Part shown: positions 36,306-45,729 of the stretch, piece by piece
How the letters are laid out: every line of letters begins with the position of its first letter
Numbering within the stretch: the first letter of the stretch is position 1
Source of the DNA: Mariniflexile gromovii
Lineage (GTDB): Bacteria > Bacteroidota > Bacteroidia > Flavobacteriales > Flavobacteriaceae
Length of the DNA: 55,740 nucleotides
NCBI RefSeq assembly: GCF_017814435.1
Contig: NZ_JAGJCB010000022.1
Location: forward strand, 1-55,740
Direction of reading: 5' to 3'
The notes under the pieces: model-generated
What the model was told of the DNA's origin: nothing
Seen by the model: the letters and a program-made list of their open reading frames with translations, nothing else
Databases searched by the model: none
Translations under genes and position numbers: made by a program

Positions 36306-38120
36306 ATGATAATTACAATAATTAAAAAAAATCTACTAATAGTTGCTACAGCACTGTGTGTAGCTAATGCATCATTCTCCCAAGTTAAAAAAGACAAAGG
36401 CATGGAAGAAATGTGGGGAGAAACAAAAGTTTCAGTAGACGCATTAAAAAATGGAAAAGCAAAGTTCTTTGACGAAAGTAATTTTGGAATGTTTATTCAC
36501 TGGGGATTATTTTCAAATTTAGGCGGCGTATGGAATGGTAAAACCTATTATGGCATTGGTGAATGGATTATGAATCCAAGAATGGCAGGAATCCCTGTTA
36601 AAGATTATAAGCAGATTGCAAAAACGTTTAATCCAACTGGTTTTGATGCTAAAAAAATAGCACAATTGGCCAAAGATGCTGGCATGAAATACATTGTGAT
36701 TACAAGTAAACATCATGAAGGTTTTGCGATGTTCGACTCCAAAGTAAGTGATTTTAATATTGTAGATGCCACACCTTTTGGAAGAGACCCCATGCATGAG
36801 TTGGCTGATGCTTGCCATGATTTAGGTTTAGGTTTTGGATTTTATTATTCACACAACCAAGATTGGACCGCTCCAGGAGGCACCAGAGGTCCTGAAGTTG
36901 ATAAAAAAGGTAAAAAAACTACTTTTAAGGATTATTTTTATAACAAGTGTAAACCACAGGTAAAAGAAATTTGTACAAATTATGGAGATATAGATTTTGT
37001 ATGGTTTGATACCCCAGGAGATATGCCAAAGAAATATGTTGTAGAATTGGCTGATATGGTACGAGAATTACAGCCAAAAGCCATGATGTGTAGCCGAGTT
37101 GGCTATGGTTTGGGCGACTATGCAAGTGTGGGTGATATGGAAGTGCCAACTAAGCGTATAGAAGGCTTATGGGAAACTTGCGACACCAATAACGACTCTT
37201 GGTCTTACGCCTGGTATGATAATAATTTTAAAAGCCCAAAAATAATATTATCTAGACTGGTAGAGACCGTAGCAAGAGGAGGCTCTTATTTATTTAATGT
37301 AGGACCTAATAACCTAGGCGAGATTCCTGAAATTGGTGTTGAATTTTTAAGAGCAACAGGTAAATGGCTTAAAAAATACCCACAAGTGGTATATGATGCA
37401 GATCCTTCACCATGGGATTATAAATTACCATGGGGCGATGTAACTTCAAAAGGAAATTCATTGTATTTAGCCGTTTCAAATTGGCCAACAGACGGAAAAT
37501 TATACTTACCAGGTTTAGAAACTAAAATAGAATCTGCAAAAATATTAAACCCTAACGGGAACGATGTTACCGTGCATTATAAAGAAGACAAAAACGAATG
37601 GGCTATTTTTGATGTGCCTTTTAAAGCTCCAGATGATTTGATCTCTGTTATCGAATTAAAGTTTAAAGAAGGGTCAAAAATAATTGCTAAAGATGAAGCC
37701 TTAGGTATTTACCCTAATACGGATACAGAACTTATTACAGAGTTTGGAGTAGTTGTAAATGCTGAACAAAAAAACATTCGATGGATGGAAAAGTTTGGCG
37801 AATGGAAACATGCTAATCAAGTTGGGAATTGGAAAGAAAATGGAAAAGTAACTTGGAAGGTTAATGTTCAAAAACCAGGTTATTACTATGTTAACCTTTG
37901 CTATGCAGGAGAAGACAGACTGGTATGGAAAGTTACTACAGATGAAAACGCTTTGTTACAAAACCAGCAAGCTGCTACCGACAAATATGTAAACTACACT
38001 ATGGGGATTCTAGAATTTAAAAAACCTGGTAAACACAGCATATCGGTTTCTCTTGTAGAGGGTAATAAAGCAACTTCTAGTTTAAAATCAATTGTATTCA
38101 CCCCTATTACTAATTACTAA
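36306..38120 (+). CDS. GH29 alpha-L-fucosidase with C-terminal accessory domain
   Basis: The 604-residue protein has a signal peptide (about 1-26). Barrel motifs are GMFIHWG (61-67), TSKHHEGFAMFDS (Glu replaces the usual Asp of HHDG, about 133-145), GFYYSHNQDW (178-187) and the nucleophile D235 in DFVWFDTPG. A C-terminal beta-domain of about 120 residues (about 480-604: ITEFGVVVNAEQ, GKVTWKVNVQKPGYYYVNL) resembles the tail of the GH29 lipoprotein at 41648-43477. It should release fucose from oligosaccharides in the periplasm. The next gene starts 4 bases after its stop, so the two are co-transcribed. Confidence 0.9.
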   Translation: MIITIIKKNLLIVATALCVANASFSQVKKDKGMEEMWGETKVSVDALKNGKAKFFDESNFGMFIHWGLFSNLGGVWNGKTYYGIGEWIMNPRMAGIPVKDYKQIAKTFNPTGFDAKKIAQLAKDAGMKYIVITSKHHEGFAMFDSKVSDFNIVDATPFGRDPMHELADACHDLGLGFGFYYSHNQDWTAPGGTRGPEVDKKGKKTTFKDYFYNKCKPQVKEICTNYGDIDFVWFDTPGDMPKKYVVELADMVRELQPKAMMCSRVGYGLGDYASVGDMEVPTKRIEGLWETCDTNNDSWSYAWYDNNFKSPKIILSRLVETVARGGSYLFNVGPNNLGEIPEIGVEFLRATGKWLKKYPQVVYDADPSPWDYKLPWGDVTSKGNSLYLAVSNWPTDGKLYLPGLETKIESAKILNPNGNDVTVHYKEDKNEWAIFDVPFKAPDDLISVIELKFKEGSKIIAKDEALGIYPNTDTELITEFGVVVNAEQKNIRWMEKFGEWKHANQVGNWKENGKVTWKVNVQKPGYYYVNLCYAGEDRLVWKVTTDENALLQNQQAATDKYVNYTMGILEFKKPGKHSISVSLVEGNKATSSLKSIVFTPITNY

Positions 38121-38124
38121 ACCT

Positions 38125-39267
38125 ATGCAGGCTTATTTAAAAAAAGTAATTATTTATGGTATAATATTTTTCGTTTGTTTTCAAACTTTTGGACAAACGA
38201 ATAATAATTTTCCGAAATTTAGCTGGGATAAGGTTCCCATCGCTTTTCATTTTGGAAAAGAAGGAAGCCTCAATAAAAAGGAAGCCAAATTTATTGCCTC
38301 ACATTCAAGTTTTATAGTTTTAGAAAAAGGACACGGTATTCCAGATTATAAAACCACTGAAACTGGAATTGAAGCAGATGCGAAAAAGTTAAAAAAATAC
38401 AATCCCAATATGAAAGTTATTTTTTATTGGAATGCGTTTCTAGATTATAATATGTACAAAGCTCATACGGTCTATGAAAACCATCCAGAGTGGTGGTTAA
38501 AAATGAAAAGTGGTGAATATGACCTGAAAAATGAAAAAACCAAACGCTATGATCTTTCTAATCCTGAAGTAAGGAATTGGTGGGTAGACATTGCTAAAAA
38601 TGAAGTTTTAAATGGTTCTACAGATGGTGTATTTATGGATGCTTTTATTCAAGTCGCTAGCAAAGCCAACATCAATATTTGGGGCCAAGAGAAATACGAT
38701 GCCATACAGCAAGGATTAAAAGATTTAGTTAAAGAAACTAGAATGGCATTAGGCAACGACAAGCTTATTGTTTATAACGGTATACGCTCTAAACCAAACG
38801 ATAATACAGGAAACAACTTTCCAGATTATACCGATGCAGTAATGATTGAGCATTTTGCCATCCTTAAAAGTCAATCCAAGGAAAGCATGTTACAAGACAT
38901 CCTTGAGATGGAGAAAGCAGGTAAAACAGGTAAAATAGTCGTATTTAAAGGTTGGCCTGGTTATGCTTGGTTTGATAATGATTTCATGGCGAAACCCCTA
39001 AAAGAAAAGCAAGAGATCTCAAGAAAAAACATCACATTTCCTTTAGCATCATTTTTGGCCGGAGCTCAAGAAAATTCATTTTTTATCTATAACTGGGGTT
39101 ACCGATTTAAACATGGCGTTTTAGACTGGTATCCTGAATTTGATAAACCTTTAGGCAAACCTTTACATGATATGAAAGTGAAAGGTTGGGAATTAACCCG
39201 AGATTTTGAACATGCTTCAATTTGGGTTAACTTAGAGACAAAAGAAGCTACAATCGACTGGAAATAA
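38125..39267 (+). CDS. GH168-like TIM-barrel protein, second paralogue
   Basis: I start at ATG 38125 (380 residues), not at an upstream ATG inside the GH29 gene, because MQAYLKKVIIYGIIFFVCF is a proper signal peptide and the gene then begins 4 bases after the preceding stop. The protein shares with 28217-29389 the FSWD start, DGVFMDA (D172 in this numbering) and D-AVMIEHF (E242). It also has KHGVLDWYPEFDKPLG and a C-terminal ATIDWK matching TAQLNWK. The conserved Asp and Glu are the likely catalytic pair. My tentative label is a GH168-type endo-fucanase or a related exo/oligo-fucosidase in the periplasm. The hairpin at 39313-39346 terminates the two-gene unit. Confidence 0.55.
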   Translation: MQAYLKKVIIYGIIFFVCFQTFGQTNNNFPKFSWDKVPIAFHFGKEGSLNKKEAKFIASHSSFIVLEKGHGIPDYKTTETGIEADAKKLKKYNPNMKVIFYWNAFLDYNMYKAHTVYENHPEWWLKMKSGEYDLKNEKTKRYDLSNPEVRNWWVDIAKNEVLNGSTDGVFMDAFIQVASKANINIWGQEKYDAIQQGLKDLVKETRMALGNDKLIVYNGIRSKPNDNTGNNFPDYTDAVMIEHFAILKSQSKESMLQDILEMEKAGKTGKIVVFKGWPGYAWFDNDFMAKPLKEKQEISRKNITFPLASFLAGAQENSFFIYNWGYRFKHGVLDWYPEFDKPLGKPLHDMKVKGWELTRDFEHASIWVNLETKEATIDWK

Positions 39268-39312
39268 CAAACAAGTTACTTAAAGCATAAGCTCATAAAC
39301 GATGTGAGTTTT

Positions 39313-39346
39313 AAAATCTCAGGTTAAAAATAATCTGAGATTTTTT
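39313..39346. terminator. Hairpin terminator between convergent genes
   Basis: AAAATCTCAG (39313-39322) pairs with CTGAGATTTT (39335-39344), and a T run follows to 39346. The flanking A and T tracts allow use in both directions, for the GH168-like gene and for the minus-strand lipoprotein gene ending at 39515. Confidence 0.85.
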
Positions 39347-39514
39347 ATGCGTGTAACCGATAGTTATTACAAAAACAAATACTACAAGACTTAAAATAAA
39401 TTTCATTGTTATGTTTTTAATTGAGCTGATATAATTAACTGGTTCATTTTTCTAGATTTTAAGTTTTAAAATGAGAATGCATCCCAAATAATTTGTAAAG
39501 TTGGGCAATCGTAA

Positions 39515-39967
39515 TTATTTTGGCATTGGTATTTCTTCAACATAATTTAACATACCAATATCATACTGAATTTTCCATGATCCATCATTTTGTTTTTCCC
39601 AAATATGAACTGCTTTAAAACGCTCTGTAGTAAATATATCGTAAGCAATATTACCTTCTACTCTAATATCAATATACTCCCTACCCATTTTCCAATCTTG
39701 CTTTTCGGTTGGCTCCTGAACTAGTTTTTGGTTTGCTGCGCGCGTTTCAAAATAGCGTTTAATTTCTGCCCTATCCCAAACATGTGGCTCTGTATGCAAA
39801 CGTTTGGCCTCTTGTGTAAAAAAGCTTTCTACTGTTAAAAAATCGCCATTTGCCCATGCTGTTTCGTAAGCGTCAATTGTCTTTAAAAGCAAATCCTTTT
39901 CATTAGTTTCATTTTTAGTGCAAGACGTGACTAAAACAGCACAAAATAATAGATTAATTAATTTCAT
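39515..39967 (-). CDS. SnoaL/NTF2-like lipoprotein
   Basis: This 150-residue protein has lipobox Cys16 (VLVTSC) and a mature part with the cone-fold pattern of SnoaL/DUF4440 proteins: a helix with AYETAWANGDFLTVESFF, then beta strands including YIDIRVEGNIAYDIFTTERF and WEKQNDGSWKIQYDIGML. Such domains bind small ligands or catalyse simple eliminations; the function here is not known. The gene begins 12 bases after the esterase-like gene at 39980, so it is probably in the same transcript. It is a membrane-anchored protein facing the periplasm or the surface. Confidence 0.75.
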   Translation of the reverse strand: MKLINLLFCAVLVTSCTKNETNEKDLLLKTIDAYETAWANGDFLTVESFFTQEAKRLHTEPHVWDRAEIKRYFETRAANQKLVQEPTEKQDWKMGREYIDIRVEGNIAYDIFTTERFKAVHIWEKQNDGSWKIQYDIGMLNYVEEIPMPK

Positions 39968-39979
39968 AAGATGGTCTTG

Positions 39980-41473
39980 TTATTTATAATTCCCTATAGG
40001 TCTTTGATAAAAACTTAAAGCACCAATATTGTTTTCTTTGCCCATCAACCATGGCCCATTATAGACAATCTCGGTACCTGTATAAAACTTAGCTGGCAAA
40101 TAACTTATAAAGTTAATGTCTGAATTGCTTTCTAATAAAATATGCAATGTATTATCTACAACGTGAATACTTTTTATTGTCTCAACACGGTTTTCATCTC
40201 CTAAATTCGTGCTAAAGAAAAATTGATTTTTCAAAAAATAATCTACACCACGAACCCTTTTTTTTTCTTCAAAAACTAAAGGCTGATCAAAAGTTAACAG
40301 CATTTCTTTTGGACTTATAAAATTTGATGATATCAATTTTGGCGGTGTAATGGTATAATTAAATTGCTCAGCATAAAAATCTCTAGATACGAGCGGAAAA
40401 ATGCGCTTAGAAAACTCTAAGTACCCTTCGTATGAAAAATGACAACCATCATGACCAGTTACGCCCATTGTAGACATGATTTCTACGATTTCATACTTCT
40501 TATCAATCTCATTTTGAACTTCACGTAATTCTGCCTGAAATGTTTGTAGGGTACGCCCACAACCAGGATGTAATTGAAATAAATATACTTTTTCTAAACC
40601 CGTATAAACCCTTTTCCAATCGTTTAGCAAAACATCAAAATTAGAAGCATACGCTTTATAACTGCTTTCTGTATTAGAATTGGATTCGCCTTGATGCCAA
40701 AAAACAGCCTTAACTTTGTCTTTTAACCCTGCTTTATTTACACGATAAGCCAATCTACCAAAACTTGTTTCTAAAGAAGGTTGCTCGGGATACAACATAT
40801 TTTGTTCTATAGATGAAGAACCACTACCACCATTAATAATGCAAACAGGTATTTGATATGTCTCTACAATATGCCGCATTAATTCCATACCCCAAACCCC
40901 TACTCCGAAAGAATTTTTTGTAAACCAACCACCTACAGTCTTTTTTAAACCGGGGCAATTTCCCGTTGCTAAGCCCCAGTGTACATTTTTGTCTTCCTCG
41001 TTATAAGCCTCATACCCCGTTTTCACACCATAACTTCTGCAATAGACATTGCTATAAGTAGATAAAGTACTACTGGCATGAGAATTTGATTGCCCTGTAA
41101 TAATATAAGCATCGCCACAAACCACATGATTGGCAAAATAGTAAAGGCTATCTTTTTGTTTTTTTTCTATATAAACTTCAAATTTATATTGGTGTAATCC
41201 TGCGTGAATTCTTGTAGAAATTGAAAATTTATGGTCCTTTATAATTGATTTTTGAGTGGTATAAAGCACATCATCTTTAAATACTTTTAACGTAACTTTT
41301 TTTAAAATTGACTGCTTTTTTAACGCTCCTGAAACCAAAACCTCAGCCGAATTTGTAGTGTCTCTTGCGTACAATTGATAATTTTCTGGAGCTTCAATAA
41401 ACTTTATTTCTTGAGCCCATAAAGTAGTTGAGACACAAAAAAATAAGAATAGAAAAAGTGAAAAATATTTCAT
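39980..41473 (-). CDS. Sialate-O-acetylesterase-like (SGNH) protein
   Basis: This 497-residue secreted protein has a signal peptide (about 1-20), an N-terminal beta-domain (about 25-110) and a SASA-type SGNH esterase domain. The nucleophile is S129 in ITGQSNSHASS, block III is WHQGESNSN (259-267), and the catalytic D342/H345 pair lies in HDGCHFSYEG. A C-terminal sandwich (about 365-497) follows. All catalytic residues are intact, in contrast to the SGNH domain of the GH2 protein. It probably deacetylates fucan oligosaccharides. An extra Ig-like C-terminal region is unusual but seen in PUL esterases. It lies 12 bases before the SnoaL-like gene. Confidence 0.82.
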   Translation of the reverse strand: MKYFSLFLFLFFCVSTTLWAQEIKFIEAPENYQLYARDTTNSAEVLVSGALKKQSILKKVTLKVFKDDVLYTTQKSIIKDHKFSISTRIHAGLHQYKFEVYIEKKQKDSLYYFANHVVCGDAYIITGQSNSHASSTLSTYSNVYCRSYGVKTGYEAYNEEDKNVHWGLATGNCPGLKKTVGGWFTKNSFGVGVWGMELMRHIVETYQIPVCIINGGSGSSSIEQNMLYPEQPSLETSFGRLAYRVNKAGLKDKVKAVFWHQGESNSNTESSYKAYASNFDVLLNDWKRVYTGLEKVYLFQLHPGCGRTLQTFQAELREVQNEIDKKYEIVEIMSTMGVTGHDGCHFSYEGYLEFSKRIFPLVSRDFYAEQFNYTITPPKLISSNFISPKEMLLTFDQPLVFEEKKRVRGVDYFLKNQFFFSTNLGDENRVETIKSIHVVDNTLHILLESNSDINFISYLPAKFYTGTEIVYNGPWLMGKENNIGALSFYQRPIGNYK

Positions 41474-41647
41474 AAATTAATTAAAATTTTGCTTGGTTAA
41501 ACAAACCTATGCCCCACTATACAACTCTTTTAATTCATATAAAGCACATACCCATTTACTTACAGATATTTTACTTGATATATCTAATTATTCAAAAACA
41601 ATAAAATATATAGTCGTCTAATTAAACATTTTGATTCTTCTGCATTA

Positions 41648-43477
41648 TTAATCGATTCGAATAAGCTCCAAACCTTTAAACTTAAATTCACTGCTTTTTG
41701 TAGTGCGTACTACTGGATGAACATATATTTTCTGAATCCCCTTATTTGCAATCTCGATGGTTTGAACATGTGTTTTTCTTTTCAGAACACCTAGTTCACC
41801 CTTTGCGTTTAAAATTTGGGCATCGTCTAAAGTTTTTAATTCGTATTGCAATTCACTATCCGAATTATCTTCGCTTACTATTTTAAAAATCCCTGGTTGA
41901 GTTACATTAACCGTCCATACAAGGCCTTGCTTGGTATTTTCTCCCCAACGGTGGGTTACTTTTTCTTCATAGTTATAACTAATTCTTCTAATTTCATATT
42001 CGCACTTTTCAACGGGTAATTTAATTGAACCATCCGCCTCTTGTTGCAAAGTTTCATCTATAACCCTAGCATTAATATCTTTCATTTCTAAAACAACTAC
42101 AGTTACTTTTGGCGCTTGTAAAGATTGAGGTACGGTAACCTTTAAATTTGCACCTTCTTGTCTGAAGGTTAAAGGTGTTTTTTCTGTATCGGACAAACAA
42201 TAGGCATTCGATATTTTAGAAAGAATCCCTTTAAGTTCAACTTCATTATTATTAAAATCTTTTACATGAAGGTAAACTTTATTGGGTTTGCTTGTAATTG
42301 CAAATGGCGGGAATTTTAAAGGGCTAGGGTCGGCTCCATAAATCGATTCTCCGTTTACCTTTAACCAATCGCCAATAGCTTTTAAACTATTAACTTGCGA
42401 AGGCGGAATAGTGCCATCTGGTCTGGGGCCTACGTTTAATAAATAAACACCTCCATTACCCACAATACGGCATAGATTATATATAAAATCGGTATACTCT
42501 GCAGAGCGATCGTGTTCGCCTCCAAATTTGGTATACCCCCAACCTCCTACAGTTACAGACTCATGTGTTTGCCAAGGAATTTTTAAATCTGGCAACCACG
42601 AATCGGTGCTTACACTCGGTGTTTTTCCATTATCAATAGACACATCAAAATGTCCGTAACCATTTCCTAATCTAGAATTAACTAAAGCTCCTGGTTGGTT
42701 AGTTTTAATAACATCCATTAACGCTTCACATTGCGCATCTAGCATACGCACAGGAGTATCAAACCAAACCATAAAAATGTCGCCATAATTCTGTGTTAGC
42801 TCTTTAACTTGCGGGATAGCCTTTTCGTTAAAATAAGCATCAAATTTTTCTTGAGGCATGTCTTTAGGAAAATCCCAAGTATTTCCATACGCGCCTTCTT
42901 CATGCCAGTCTTGACTTTGTGAATAATAAAATCCTAAGTTCATATCTCGATCTTCACATGCTTCAGAAAGTTCTTTTAAAATGTCTCTTCCAAACCCCGA
43001 ATAATCTTTTAGGTTATAAGGGTTTTCAGAATCATACATTGCAAAACCATCATGATGTTTAGCTGTAACCACCATAAATTTCATACCTGCATCTTCTGCG
43101 ATACTTACCCATTCCTGTGCATTAAAATTATTAGGTTTAAATTTGGCTGCAGCTTCTTTTTCATATTCTTTTATTGGTATAAAAGCGCGTTTCATAATCC
43201 ATTCCCCCGTAATTTCTTCACCTTTCCACATGCCTTCCAACTGCGCATATGGACCAAAATGAACAAAAAGCCCAAATTTATCTTCGTAAAGTTTTTGCAT
43301 ATTATCTCTAATTTCAGGGGTGTATGCAGAAACATCGGTTTTACCAAAATCTTGTTTCCCCGAAGTCGTTGTTATATAATCTATATTATTGATTTCTTTG
43401 TCCTTATTATTACAACTTACCTGTAAGAGTATAATTAACAGAAAAAGGGTTTTTAATTTTAAAAGGATCTTATTCAT
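41648..43477 (-). CDS. GH29 alpha-L-fucosidase, lipoprotein
   Basis: The 609-residue protein has lipobox Cys22 (LLQVSC). Barrel motifs are GLFVHFG (69-75, Phe replaces the usual Trp), TAKHHDGFAMYDS (138-150), GFYYSQSQDW (182-191) and the nucleophile D240 in FMVWFDTPV. After the barrel is a sandwich domain (about 380-470) and a further beta-domain (about 490-609) related to the tail of the GH29 at 36306-38120. It is membrane-anchored; fucose release from oligosaccharide is expected. The gene stands alone, with 170-base gaps on its downstream side and 84 bases to the remnant upstream. Confidence 0.9.
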   Translation of the reverse strand: MNKILLKLKTLFLLIILLQVSCNNKDKEINNIDYITTTSGKQDFGKTDVSAYTPEIRDNMQKLYEDKFGLFVHFGPYAQLEGMWKGEEITGEWIMKRAFIPIKEYEKEAAAKFKPNNFNAQEWVSIAEDAGMKFMVVTAKHHDGFAMYDSENPYNLKDYSGFGRDILKELSEACEDRDMNLGFYYSQSQDWHEEGAYGNTWDFPKDMPQEKFDAYFNEKAIPQVKELTQNYGDIFMVWFDTPVRMLDAQCEALMDVIKTNQPGALVNSRLGNGYGHFDVSIDNGKTPSVSTDSWLPDLKIPWQTHESVTVGGWGYTKFGGEHDRSAEYTDFIYNLCRIVGNGGVYLLNVGPRPDGTIPPSQVNSLKAIGDWLKVNGESIYGADPSPLKFPPFAITSKPNKVYLHVKDFNNNEVELKGILSKISNAYCLSDTEKTPLTFRQEGANLKVTVPQSLQAPKVTVVVLEMKDINARVIDETLQQEADGSIKLPVEKCEYEIRRISYNYEEKVTHRWGENTKQGLVWTVNVTQPGIFKIVSEDNSDSELQYELKTLDDAQILNAKGELGVLKRKTHVQTIEIANKGIQKIYVHPVVRTTKSSEFKFKGLELIRID

Positions 43478-43561
43478 TGGGTAATAATTTTATAATTAGG
43501 GGCTATATTTTATATATTAATGTGATAGAAAATATGCGCTTTAATGGTTCTTATTTTTGTT

Positions 43562-43819
43562 CTATGGAATGGGGTCGAATGCAAATGCACATAAACTATT
43601 AGCTGGTAGTTCCACACTATAATTGTTATCTAACACCATTATATTTTGAGTTATTTTTACATCGGATGCATTTTCAAGAAAAACAACCAGTCTTTTATTA
43701 TTTCTAACAGCCAAAGCTTCTACCTTATCTGGTGTTACTACATCAATGCTTTGTGAGATAACAATGCCATGCATCCCTAAAAACAGGACTCCCACAAACT
43801 TCATTAAGGTCTTCTTCAT
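43562..43819 (-). pseudogene. Signal peptide joined to the tail of a glycosidase-like protein (probable internal deletion)
   Basis: I start at ATG 43819 (85 residues), which gives a normal signal peptide (MKKTLMKFVGVLFLGMHGIV). The remaining about 60 residues (VDVVTPDKVEALAVRNNKRL, then VELPANSLCAF) resemble the C-terminal beta-domain of GH30/GH39-type glycosidases, where a NxxxLPANSxxxF pattern is common. A protein with only a signal and a C-terminal strand domain suggests in-frame loss of the catalytic part. It could instead be a genuine small secreted protein. The GH29 lipoprotein gene follows 84 bases downstream. Confidence 0.45.
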
Positions 43820-44298
43820 TTTACAATTATTTTTTATTGGCGCCAATCCTTCATTTTAAATTAGTGCACTTATTTTATTTTTAAAGGCTAAAATCTAATT
43901 GTAAATTAACTTAAAAGTATAGCCAGACCTTTATCCAAATTGCTCATTTAATTGCTTTGTTATTGTATTTAGTGGTTTTAAGCATCCTTTGAGTTATAGA
44001 AAGCTCTTAATTTAATACCTGTCTTTTTTTATTGCCATATGCCCACAGGTCTCATCTTCACTTATCTATCCTATAAAATTAAAAAATTCCCCAAATAGGT
44101 CGACAGTTTCAGTTAACCATAAATAGCTAGGACGACTTCACTATATCAAATTCTATTTATAACATTAAAAATCAGCGAAATGAGATACTCTTTGCTGTTG
44201 TTAATTCATTAGTTAATGATTGATTTAAGAAACAATTAAATGGATTCAAGCAACAATACCTCTTCTTAAAAAAATATATTGCCTAAAATTTAATCTTC
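43820..44298. promoter_or_regulatory. Divergent intergenic region upstream of the lipoprotein sulfatase
   Basis: This 479-base non-coding stretch separates the minus-strand remnant from the sulfatase at 44299. I see no gene. The minus-strand copy of TTATGGTTAACTG lies at 44122-44110, about 180 bases before the sulfatase ATG. No clear promoter boxes were identified. Confidence 0.35.
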
Positions 44299-45729
44299 AT
44301 GAAAATTATAAAATCAATTACCTTTTTATTCATCTTAAGCTTGCTTTACTTTAGTTGTAAACAGGCAGCAGATCAGGTTCTGGAAACCACACAAACACCT
44401 CAAACCACAAAACCTAATATCGTTTTTATATTTACCGACGATTGGGGCTGGGGAGACTTAAGTGCCCACGGGCACCCTTATGTAAAAACCCCAAACATTG
44501 ATAGACTTGTAAAAGAAGGTACCGATTTTCAAAGATTTACGGTGGCTAGTGGCGTGTGTTCACCAAGTCGAGCAGCTGTAATGACTGGGCAATTTCCGGC
44601 ACGATTTAATATTGATGGTCATTTTGCCTGGGCTAAAAATAACGCCAAGCGCAACATGCCCGATTGGTTAGATTACAACACGACACTTTTACCTAAATTA
44701 TTACAGGAAAGTGGCTATGCTACAGCACATTTTGGTAAATGGCATCTGTCTAACAATATGATTCCCGATTCGCCAACCCCTGCTAAATATGGCTACGATA
44801 CTTATGGGGCATTTAATTGCTCTGGAGAACAAATGCCGTATTATAAGGATGCTGATAATGCCATCGCTTTCATGGAAACGGCACATGAACAAAACAAACC
44901 ATTTTTTATTAATTTATGGGTTCACGAACCACATACACCACACCACGTTTTGCCTAAATATCAATACCGTTTTCCTGAGTTAAACGAAGCCGACAATATT
45001 TATGCTTCAGTTTTATCGTATGCAGACGATAGAATTGGAGAAGTTTTGGATGCCATAGACCGATTAAAACTAACCGATAACACACTTGTTGTTTTTAGTT
45101 CGGATAATGGTCCGGCTCGAGCCGTAAAAACCGTTGAAGAGTTAAAAATATATTTAGATACCGCAACTGGAGTTGGCTACGGAATTGGTGCCTCTAAAGG
45201 AATTACAGGTGGGAGAAAAGGTTACAAAGCAGCTTTATTTGAAGGTGGCATTGGTGTACCTTTTATAGCCAGGTGGCCAGGAAAAATTAAAGCAGGAGCT
45301 ATTGATGATGTCTCATTAATTTCAGCAGTAGATTTATTACCAACATTTTGCGAACTGGCTGGTGCTCAATTGCCCGAAACCTATAAACCTGACGGTATAA
45401 GTCAGGTAGCCACACTTTTGGGTAAAACATACCCTGAAAGAACCAAACCTCTATTTTGGAAAATTGGCGCGCATTGGCCTACTAGTAAAAGCGCCCCAGA
45501 CCATTGGGTATCTTTTGCCATTGTAGATAAACATTGGAAACTGGTTGCAAACAATGATTTAAGTTATGTAGAGCTTTATAATATTGCCCAAGATGTTTAC
45601 GAAAAAAACGATTTAAAAGCAACTAACCCAACTGTAGTAGAAGATATGAAAAACCAAATATTAGCCTGGCAGAAAACACTGCCAGAAAAGCCAAATGATA
45701 ATCTTTTTTCTGCTCAAAGAAATAAATAA
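44299..45729 (+). CDS. S1 sulfatase (CSPSR type), lipoprotein
   Basis: This 476-residue type I sulfatase has lipobox Cys20 (LLYFSC), TDDWGWGDLS metal ligands, the formylglycine site C87 in CSPSR, FGKWHLSNN (Ser replaces the usual Gly) and FSSDNGPA. It is membrane-anchored. It differs from the periplasmic operon sulfatases in motif and in the FNIDGHFAWAKNN segment, so it probably targets another sulfate position. The regulator gene at 46080 lies 350 bases downstream on the same strand. A long-loop inverted repeat (45746-45755 with 45792-45801, followed by CCCTTTTT) may end its transcript. Confidence 0.93.
   Translation: MKIIKSITFLFILSLLYFSCKQAADQVLETTQTPQTTKPNIVFIFTDDWGWGDLSAHGHPYVKTPNIDRLVKEGTDFQRFTVASGVCSPSRAAVMTGQFPARFNIDGHFAWAKNNAKRNMPDWLDYNTTLLPKLLQESGYATAHFGKWHLSNNMIPDSPTPAKYGYDTYGAFNCSGEQMPYYKDADNAIAFMETAHEQNKPFFINLWVHEPHTPHHVLPKYQYRFPELNEADNIYASVLSYADDRIGEVLDAIDRLKLTDNTLVVFSSDNGPARAVKTVEELKIYLDTATGVGYGIGASKGITGGRKGYKAALFEGGIGVPFIARWPGKIKAGAIDDVSLISAVDLLPTFCELAGAQLPETYKPDGISQVATLLGKTYPERTKPLFWKIGAHWPTSKSAPDHWVSFAIVDKHWKLVANNDLSYVELYNIAQDVYEKNDLKATNPTVVEDMKNQILAWQKTLPEKPNDNLFSAQRNK

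Noticed and set aside
38092-38124. An upstream ATG that would lengthen the second GH168-like protein by 11 residues.
   Set aside because: It overlaps the GH29 gene and places hydrophilic/hydrophobic residues before a complete signal peptide starting at 38125.
43052-43426. A 124-codon frame opposite the GH29 gene at 41648-43477.
   Set aside because: Rich in Phe, Cys and Ile as expected for the reverse of a coding region; the GH29 frame on the other strand is unmistakable.
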